From Actinomycetes bacterium (lineage in GTDB: Bacteria > Actinomycetota > Acidimicrobiia > Acidimicrobiales > Microtrichaceae), in contig JAEVZA010000039.1 of assembly GCA_023392475.1 (NCBI GenBank), forward strand, positions 1-10,752: a DNA stretch of 10,752 nt. Direction: 5' to 3'. Positions 6,525 to 10,752 of the stretch are shown piece by piece. Numbering within the stretch: position 1 is the stretch's first letter; the number at the start of each line of letters is the position of its first letter. Both the position numbers and the translations under genes were made by a program. The notes beneath the pieces were generated by a model. It had not been told where the DNA came from, ran no database searches, and saw nothing but the letters and a program-made list of their open reading frames with translations.

Positions 6525-7286
6525 TCAGACCTGCCGGATCTTGAACCCTGCGCCGGTCGGGTCGGTCAGGCTCGCGAGCCGGCCGTAGGGCGTGTCCTCC
6601 GGGGCGTGCTGCACGGCGCCTCCGAGCTCGGTCGTGCGGGCGGCGGTGGCGTCCGCATCGGCGACCTGGAAGTACACCGACCAGTGCGCGGGGACGCCGT
6701 CGGGCAGGAAGGACGACGCGTCCATGATCCCGGCGAGCTGGCCGTCGCCCTCGCCGAACGTGGTGTAGCGGAACTCGTCGGTGTCGGACACCGGGTGGAG
6801 GTCCCAGCCGAACACGTCCCGGTAGAAGGCCAGCGACGCCGCGTGGTCCCGCGTCATCAGCTCGAACCAGCTCGGTGCGCCCGGCTCGTCGAGGACCTCG
6901 AAGCCGTGGTGGTCACCCGGCTGCCAGATGCCGACCGCGGCCTGGCCCGCATCGGTGGCGACGGCCATCGTGCCGAGGGTCCCGACGGGCATCGGCGGCA
7001 CGATCAGCTGGCCGCCGTGGTCCGTGACCGCCTTCGCCGTGACCTCGGCGTCGTCGGTGGCGAGGTAGATCGACCACGAGTCGGGCGTGCCGCTGGCGCC
7101 GTCGTTGCGCATGCCGCCCGCCACCCGGCGGCCGCCGAGCGAGAAGTTGAAGTAGCCGCCGTACTCGGGGCCGGCGGACTGGCACTCCCACCCCATGAGG
7201 TCGGCGTAGAAGGACTGGGTGCGCTCGGGGTCCGACGTGAACACGTCGATCCAGCAGGGTGCTCCCGGGACGTCGCGCAGTGGCAT
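6525..7286 (-). CDS. Two-domain VOC (glyoxalase/bleomycin-resistance fold) protein, Cfp30B-like
   Basis: 253 aa with two vicinal-oxygen-chelate modules in tandem, about residues 8-123 and 134-251. Each has the family start (PCWIDVFTSDPERTQSFYADLMGW; PSWFELMTRD with ASLAFYRDVFGWDL) and end (GTMAVATDAGQAAVGIWQP; GRLASLTDPTGAGFKI). The layout matches the mycobacterial Cfp30B/TB27.3 group of double-VOC proteins. The family includes glyoxalases, dioxygenases and drug-binding proteins. The usual metal ligands are not clearly conserved, so no reaction can be assigned. It has no signal peptide and should be cytosolic. The ATG at 7286 is preceded by GGAGGAG, a good ribosome site. It appears monocistronic, with a 19-bp palindrome about 20 bp upstream of the start codon. 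Confidence 0.9.
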   Translation of the reverse strand: MPLRDVPGAPCWIDVFTSDPERTQSFYADLMGWECQSAGPEYGGYFNFSLGGRRVAGGMRNDGASGTPDSWSIYLATDDAEVTAKAVTDHGGQLIVPPMPVGTLGTMAVATDAGQAAVGIWQPGDHHGFEVLDEPGAPSWFELMTRDHAASLAFYRDVFGWDLHPVSDTDEFRYTTFGEGDGQLAGIMDASSFLPDGVPAHWSVYFQVADADATAARTTELGGAVQHAPEDTPYGRLASLTDPTGAGFKIRQV

Positions 7287-7305
7287 GGCTCGCTCCTCCG
7301 TTCGG

Positions 7306-7324
7306 GGCCGGCACGGTGCCGGCC
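7306..7324. promoter_or_regulatory. 19-bp palindrome upstream of the VOC gene (possible operator)
   Basis: GGCCGGCAC, one central G, then GTGCCGGCC form perfect 9-bp inverted arms, placed about 20 bp before the ATG at 7286 and just before its Shine-Dalgarno. The size and symmetry suit a dimeric repressor site, or a hairpin in the 5' leader. Such GC palindromes can arise by chance in this composition, so the role is uncertain. Confidence 0.45.
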
Positions 7325-7461
7325 GGTGGGCGAGCCGCTCGCTCGCACGCCGGGTGGACGGCGCGGCGCCGGCGAACTCATCGGCCGGCGGCGGCCCACG
7401 CGTCCGCGGTCACGCCCGTCCCTGAGCTCGGGGCGCGCCCCGAGGAGCCCGATCCGGCCAT

Positions 7462-7502
7462 CTCGGGGGTGGGCGACCGCTCCGCGACCGCACACCCCCG
7501 AG
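7462..7502. terminator. Inverted repeat, candidate terminator of the ABC operon
   Basis: Perfect 10-bp arms CTCGGGGGTG (7462-7471) and CACCCCCGAG (7493-7502) enclose 21 bases that contain GCGACCGC twice. It lies about 95 bp past the permease stop codon. There is no T-run and the loop is long, so termination is plausible rather than certain. Confidence 0.5.
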
Positions 7503-7517
7503 TTCGGAGGTTCAGCG

Positions 7518-7595
7518 GCTCACCGGCTCCGTCATCGGCCGCCCGCTCCGCTCACCGGCTCCGTCATCGGCCGCTCGCTCCGCTCGCCGGCTCCG
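7518..7595. repeat. 32-bp tandem repeat, 2.4 copies
   Basis: The unit begins GCTCACCGGCTCCGTCATCG. Copy one is 7518-7549 and copy two 7550-7581, with a single C-to-T difference. A partial third copy (about 14 bases, one mismatch) runs from 7582 to the permease stop codon. The repeat lies entirely downstream of the permease gene. Confidence 0.8.
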
Positions 7596-7596
7596 C

Positions 7597-8487
7597 TCAC
7601 CGGCCCTGCTTGCCGAAGCGGCGGACCGCCATCGGGACGCACACGGCGAGGAGCAGGACGCACCAGCCGACCATGGCCACGACCGGGTGCTCGAGCTGCC
7701 ACGAACCGGTCGAGTGCGTGCCCTGGCACACCTCGCGGACGGCGGCGACCAGCGCGGAGATCGGGTCCCACTCGCCGATGAGCCGGGGGACGAGGGGCAT
7801 GCCGTCGATGGGCACGAACGTCCCCGCCAGGAAGGCGAGCGGGAAGATGATCACGAAGCCGAGTCCCTGCATCGCGTCGGGGCTGCGGACGACCATGCCG
7901 AGCAGCACGCCGAACGACGTGAACGCGAACAGCCCGAGCAGCACCAGGCCGACGAGCTCGACCGCCGAGCCGAGCGTGAGGTCGGGTCGCCAGCCGAGGG
8001 CGAGGCCGAGCCCGGCGACGATCGTGAGGCCGAGCACCTGCTCGAGCACCTGGCCGAGCACCTGCGCCGAGACGACGGACAGTCGGGTGATCGGCAGCGA
8101 GCGGAACCTCGACGTGACGCCGGTGGAGAAGTCCGTGGCCGTGGCGACGCCCGCGCCGATCACGCCGAAGGCGAGGCTCTGTCCGATCAGGCCGGGCAGC
8201 AGGTAGTCCTGGTAGCTGATCCCCGGCACGTGGATGGCCGAGCCGAACACGTAGAGGAAGAGCAGCGTGAACATGATCGGCTGCAGCGTGACGTCGAGCA
8301 GGCGCTCCGGCACGTGGGGGAGGGTGCGGAGGCCGCGGCCGACGAGCAGCCCGGTCTCGGAGAGGAAGCGCCGGAACGTCGGCGGCCGCGCGGGGAGCGC
8401 GGGGATCGCGTCCAGGTGGCCCGCCGTCGTGGCGGGGGTGGCACCGGCAGCGGCGCCGGCGGAGGGGTCGGTGAGCACCGTGGTCAT
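7597..8487 (-). CDS. ABC-2 type transporter permease, DrrB-like
   Basis: 296-aa inner-membrane subunit of an ABC exporter, partner of the ATPase encoded just upstream. A soluble Ala/Thr/Pro-rich tail of about 40 residues is followed by six hydrophobic segments: DVTLQPIMFTLLFLYVFGSA, LPGLIGQSLAFGVIGAGVAT, VLGLTIVAGLGLALGW, LVGLVLLGLFAFTSFGVLLG, LGFVIIFPLAFLAGTFVPI and AMVGWCVLLLAVCVPMAV. The loop after segment two (DFSTGVTSRFRSLPITR) corresponds to the conserved loop of ABC-2/DrrB permeases. The ATG at 8487 overlaps the ATPase stop as ATGA and has AAGGAG seven bases upstream. The same frame stays open further upstream, but that stretch is a shadow of the ATPase gene. Daunorubicin-type or other lipophilic drug export is known for the family; the actual substrate is unknown. 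Confidence 0.92.
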   Translation of the reverse strand: MTTVLTDPSAGAAAGATPATTAGHLDAIPALPARPPTFRRFLSETGLLVGRGLRTLPHVPERLLDVTLQPIMFTLLFLYVFGSAIHVPGISYQDYLLPGLIGQSLAFGVIGAGVATATDFSTGVTSRFRSLPITRLSVVSAQVLGQVLEQVLGLTIVAGLGLALGWRPDLTLGSAVELVGLVLLGLFAFTSFGVLLGMVVRSPDAMQGLGFVIIFPLAFLAGTFVPIDGMPLVPRLIGEWDPISALVAAVREVCQGTHSTGSWQLEHPVVAMVGWCVLLLAVCVPMAVRRFGKQGR

Positions 8488-9560
8488 GCCGCGGCTCCTT
8501 CCGTGCGGTCGGTGGTTTGGGAGGTCGATCCGTCGGTGGCGCCCGACGGGGCGTCGCCGGTGAGGGCGAGGAAGGCGTCGTCGAGCGTCGGGCGCCGCAG
8601 CGCCACCTCGTCGACGGGCACGTCCGCGGCGCCGAGGGCGGCGGTCACGCGGGCGAGGTCGTCGGTGCCGCCGGGCGCCGCCACGGAGACGCTGCGCAGC
8701 TCGGGCGAGACGGTGAGGTCGAACCCGCCGCCGAGGACGTCCACGAGGCGGGCGACGCCGCTCGCGTCGACGGCGACGATGTCGACCCGCTGCTCGCCGA
8801 TGCGCGACTTCAGCTCCGACGGCGTGCCGGCCGCGACCGTGCGGCCGTGGTCGATGAGGACGATCTCGTCGGCGAGCACGTCGGCCTCCTCGAGGTACTG
8901 GGTCGTGAGGAGGAGCGTCACGCCCTCGGCCACGAGCTCGCGGACGGTCGACCAGACGATCTGGCGGCTGCGGGGATCGAGCCCCGTCGTGGGCTCGTCG
9001 AGCACGAGCAGCTCGGGTGGCGTCACGAGCCCGGCGGCGAGGTCGACCCGGCGGCGCTGGCCGCCCGACACGTCCTTCACCAGCTGGTCGGCGAACTCGC
9101 CGATCTCGAAGCGCTCGACCAGGCCGTCGACCACGCGTGCCGCGGCGCGGCGGTCGTGGCCGCGGAGGCGGGCCATGAGCAGCAGGTTGTGGCGGGCGGA
9201 GAGGTTGTCCTCGAGCGCCGCGAACTGCCCCGTGAGGGAGATGCGGCGGCGTACCTCGTCGGCGGACGAGCGCACGTCGTGGCCGCACACGCGGAGCGAG
9301 CCGTCCGTCGGCGACTCGAGCGTGGCGATCATCTGCACGGTCGTGGTCTTGCCGGCGCCGTTGGGACCGAGGAGGGCGACGACCGAGCCGTGGGCGACGT
9401 CGAGGTCGAGCCGGTCGACGGCGAGGACGTCGCCGAAGCGCTTGGTGAGGCCCCGGGCGGTGACGGCCGCACCGGCGGGGCGGTCGTCGGGCCGGCGGCC
9501 GGTGGGTCGATCCCGGAGGTCGGGTGGTGCGGATGCGGTGGCGGGGGTGGTGGACGGCAT
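8484..9560 (-). CDS. ABC transporter ATP-binding protein, DrrA-like
   Basis: 358-aa nucleotide-binding subunit that powers the neighbouring permease. A Pro/Arg-rich tail of about 30 residues is followed by the ATPase domain: Walker A GPNGAGKT (65-72), Q-loop Gln112 (SLTGQFAAL), signature VSGGQ (164-168), Walker B LLVLDEP (184-190) and D-loop GLD. The switch position reads LLLTTQYLEEAD, with Gln221 in place of the usual His, as in DrrA-family ATPases. The C-terminal extension ends with LRRPTLDDAFLALTG, typical of the drug-resistance subfamily. The ATG at 9560 has AAGGAGG six bases upstream, which decides it over the in-frame ATG at 9626; the latter lies at the predicted transcription start and lacks a ribosome site. 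It overlaps the permease gene by 4 bp and is divergent from a TetR-family regulator. Confidence 0.95.
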   Translation of the reverse strand: MPSTTPATASAPPDLRDRPTGRRPDDRPAGAAVTARGLTKRFGDVLAVDRLDLDVAHGSVVALLGPNGAGKTTTVQMIATLESPTDGSLRVCGHDVRSSADEVRRRISLTGQFAALEDNLSARHNLLLMARLRGHDRRAAARVVDGLVERFEIGEFADQLVKDVSGGQRRRVDLAAGLVTPPELLVLDEPTTGLDPRSRQIVWSTVRELVAEGVTLLLTTQYLEEADVLADEIVLIDHGRTVAAGTPSELKSRIGEQRVDIVAVDASGVARLVDVLGGGFDLTVSPELRSVSVAAPGGTDDLARVTAALGAADVPVDEVALRRPTLDDAFLALTGDAPSGATDGSTSQTTDRTEGAAA

Positions 9561-9630
9561 GGGGCGCCTCCTTCTGGTGGGGAGCGGTGGCGACGGGCCG
9601 GAGGAGCGGCCGAATCGTGCTGCCACGCGA

Positions 9631-9659
9631 AAGATACAGTGACTGAACTTCTACTGCAA
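9631..9659 (-). promoter_or_regulatory. Housekeeping promoter of the ABC operon
   Basis: On the minus strand, TTGCAG (9659-9654), a 17-nt spacer and TATCTT (9636-9631) fit a primary-sigma promoter. The start near 9624 gives a leader of about 64 nt before the ATG at 9560. This stretch is also clearly richer in A/T than its surroundings. Confidence 0.65.
9635..9647. promoter_or_regulatory. Imperfect palindrome overlapping the ABC promoter (possible TetR operator)
   Basis: CAGT-G-ACTG (9637-9645), flanked by T and A in symmetric positions (9635, 9647), lies across the end of the -10 and the spacer of the ABC promoter. A repressor bound here would block RNA polymerase, and the divergent TetR-family gene is the obvious candidate. 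The site is short, so this is tentative. Confidence 0.4.
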
Positions 9660-9660
9660 C

Positions 9661-9689
9661 CAGACATTTGGAGTCGCAGCACGTAGACT
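9661..9689 (+). promoter_or_regulatory. Candidate promoter of the TetR-family gene (leaderless)
   Basis: The -10 element TAGACT (9684-9689) lies six bases before the ATG at 9696, so transcription would start at or very near the start codon. A weak -35, CAGACA (9661-9666), sits 17 nt upstream. There is no Shine-Dalgarno, which fits the leaderless mRNAs common in actinobacteria. Confidence 0.5.
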
Positions 9690-9695
9690 CGCGGC

Positions 9696-10752
9696 ATGAC
9701 CGCACCGTCCCGCCCGCCCGAGGGCCTCCGCGAGCGCAAGAAGCGGGCGCTCCGGCAGCTCATCTCGGACACGGCGACGGGGATGTTCCTGGAGCGCGGG
9801 TTCGACGAGGTGAAGGTCTCTGAGATCGCCGAGGCGTGCGACGTGTCCGAGAAGACGGTCTTCAACTACTTCCCGACGAAGGAGTCGCTCCTCTTCGACC
9901 AGGAGGACGACCTCGCGGCGCGGATCGATGACGCGCTCCACGAGCGCGACGACGACGTGTCGCTCGTCGACTCCGTCGTGGCGGTGATCGAGTCGCAGAT
10001 CGACGAGCTGCACCTCGACTGGACGACCGAGCACGACCCGGCGGTCGTGATGGCGCGGGTGCGCCGCTTCGGCGAGCTGATCGAGTCGCACCCCGCGCTG
10101 GTCGCCGCGCTCCAGGCGATGCTCGACCGCCTCACGCAGGTGGCCGCCGAGGCGCTCGCCGACCGCGCCGGCGTGGACTCGGAGGACCCCGAGCCGCAGG
10201 TCGCCGGGATGATGGTGGTCGGGCTGTGGCGCACCTACTTCCGGTCGATGCGGCGCTACGCCGCGGAGGACATGGCGCTCGACGACGTGCGCGACGCGCT
10301 GGTGAGCGACGTCCGGCGCGCCGCCCAGGTCGCGGACAGCGGGCTGAGCGCGTTCAACCTCGTCGTGCGGCAGGCGACCACGAAGCAGCAGGTGAAGGAC
10401 GCGGCCGACGCGGCCAACGAGGCGCGGCGCCAGGTGGTCAGCGCCGTGCGCCAGGCTCGGGACGTGTGGCGCCAGGTCGTCGCGGAGACGCAGGGGCGGA
10501 CCGCGGAGGAGGCGGCGGACGCCCGGGTCGGGCACCGGCAGACCAAGGCCGAGGAGCGGGCCCGCAAGGCCGAGATGAAGCGCGAGCTGCGCCAGCGGGC
10601 GCGCGAGATGCAGCGTGACATGCACCGCGAGCTCCGCCAGCAGCAGATCGAGATGCACCAGGAGCTGCGCGCCGAGCGAAGCCGTGCCGCGCGAGGCGGC
10701 GCCGGCGGTCCCGGTCGTGGCGGTCCGGCGGCGGGCGGCCGCTCCCGTCGCG
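9696..10752 (+). CDS. TetR/AcrR-family regulator with long coiled-coil C-terminal extension (3' end outside window)
   Basis: Transcriptional regulator, at least 352 aa, cut by the right edge. The N-terminal DNA-binding domain is classic: LISDTATGMFLERGFDEVKVSEIAEACDVSEKTVFNYFPTKESLLF, about residues 21-66. A helical ligand-binding region follows to about residue 215. From about 225 onward the protein continues with more than 125 residues very rich in Arg, Gln, Glu and Ala (for example RKAEMKRELRQRAREMQRDM), probably a long coiled coil, and ends at the window edge in a Gly/Arg-rich stretch. Typical family members are near 200 aa. The gene is divergent from the ABC exporter genes and most likely represses them, as TetR proteins beside DrrAB-type exporters usually do. 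The ATG at 9696 has no Shine-Dalgarno but a -10-like TAGACT six bases upstream. Confidence 0.88.
   Translation, partial: MTAPSRPPEGLRERKKRALRQLISDTATGMFLERGFDEVKVSEIAEACDVSEKTVFNYFPTKESLLFDQEDDLAARIDDALHERDDDVSLVDSVVAVIESQIDELHLDWTTEHDPAVVMARVRRFGELIESHPALVAALQAMLDRLTQVAAEALADRAGVDSEDPEPQVAGMMVVGLWRTYFRSMRRYAAEDMALDDVRDALVSDVRRAAQVADSGLSAFNLVVRQATTKQQVKDAADAANEARRQVVSAVRQARDVWRQVVAETQGRTAEEAADARVGHRQTKAEERARKAEMKRELRQRAREMQRDMHRELRQQQIEMHQELRAERSRAARGGAGGPGRGGPAAGGRSRR

Larger units (their letters stand above)
7325..7596. other. Non-coding region between the ABC operon and the VOC gene
   Basis: No convincing gene is seen: the frames that cross it lack ribosome sites and recognisable domains. 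Reading in the direction of the minus-strand genes, it holds a tandem repeat just past the permease stop, then a long inverted repeat likely to end the ABC transcript, then the presumed promoter region of the VOC gene. I do not see a clear -35/-10 pair or a GTTT...GGGTA element for that gene. Confidence 0.6.
9616..9683. repeat. 8-bp inverted repeat framing the divergent promoter region
   Basis: CGTGCTGC (9616-9623) and GCAGCACG (9676-9683) are perfect inverted copies separated by 52 bp. One copy lies at the predicted start of the ABC transcript, the other directly before the -10 of the regulator gene. They could be paired half-sites for a regulator acting on both promoters. Confidence 0.4.

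Noticed and set aside
7518..7595. CRISPR array
   Set aside because: The copies are directly adjacent with no spacers and number fewer than three, and no cas genes are nearby.
7259..8206. Plus-strand open frame across the intergenic region and permease
   Set aside because: Low-complexity Ser/Arg/Pro/Thr product, no ribosome site, antisense to clear transporter sequence.
8488..9705. 702-codon fusion of the permease frame with an upstream open frame
   Set aside because: The upstream part is a shadow of the ATPase gene in another frame. The permease has its own ATG with ribosome site at 8487.
10226..10618. Plus-strand open frame in another register within the regulator
   Set aside because: It is a shadow of the Arg/Gln-rich extension. 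The regulator frame is continuous from the TetR domain into this region.

Overview
The window is very GC-rich, with G or C at nearly every third codon position. Its gene families (SigB/SigF-type sigma factors, an UsfX/RsbW-like anti-sigma factor, a CsbD stress protein, a Cfp30B-like VOC protein, DrrAB-like ABC genes) point to an actinobacterium. An acidimicrobial lineage is possible, but that is a guess from style and not shown by the sequence.

Positions 1-6434 look like one general-stress sigma regulon. On the minus strand a large membrane phosphatase (CHASE, four GAFs, SpoIIE/PP2C) runs off the left edge. It is divergent from sigma factor 1 (3869-4744, +). Sigma 1 meets a paralogous sigma factor 2 (4724-5506, -) tail to tail, with a 21-bp overlap of the 3' ends. 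Sigma 2 is the last gene of a minus-strand operon whose upstream gene encodes a degenerate RsbW/UsfX-like anti-sigma factor (5499-5870). Upstream of that lies a possible 26-codon leader ORF (5942-6022) with a near-perfect Shine-Dalgarno. Divergent from this operon is a csbD-family stress gene (6243-6434, +).

The main finding is three promoters of one design, GTTT-N16-GGGTAC, the classic SigB/SigF type. They stand before sigma 1, before the leader/anti-sigma/sigma 2 operon (minus strand), and before csbD. The spacing and the -10 are identical in all three. This implies that the sigma factors activate their own genes and their antagonist, giving a coupled positive and negative feedback loop with a stress-protein output and a multi-input sensor phosphatase beside it. 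No STAS-type anti-anti-sigma factor, the expected link between phosphatase and anti-sigma factor, is present.

Positions 6435-7596 hold a strong bidirectional terminator, a two-domain VOC (glyoxalase-like) gene on the minus strand with a 19-bp palindrome just upstream, and a 310-bp non-coding stretch with a 32-bp tandem repeat and a long inverted repeat.

Positions 7597-10752 form a drug-export type cassette: a DrrA-like ATPase and a DrrB-like permease (minus strand, ATGA overlap), divergent from a TetR/AcrR regulator that runs off the right edge. The regulator carries an unusual long charged, probably coiled-coil C-terminal extension and appears to be translated from a leaderless mRNA. The 135-bp divergent region has a well-formed housekeeping promoter for the ABC genes and inverted repeats that could be the operator.
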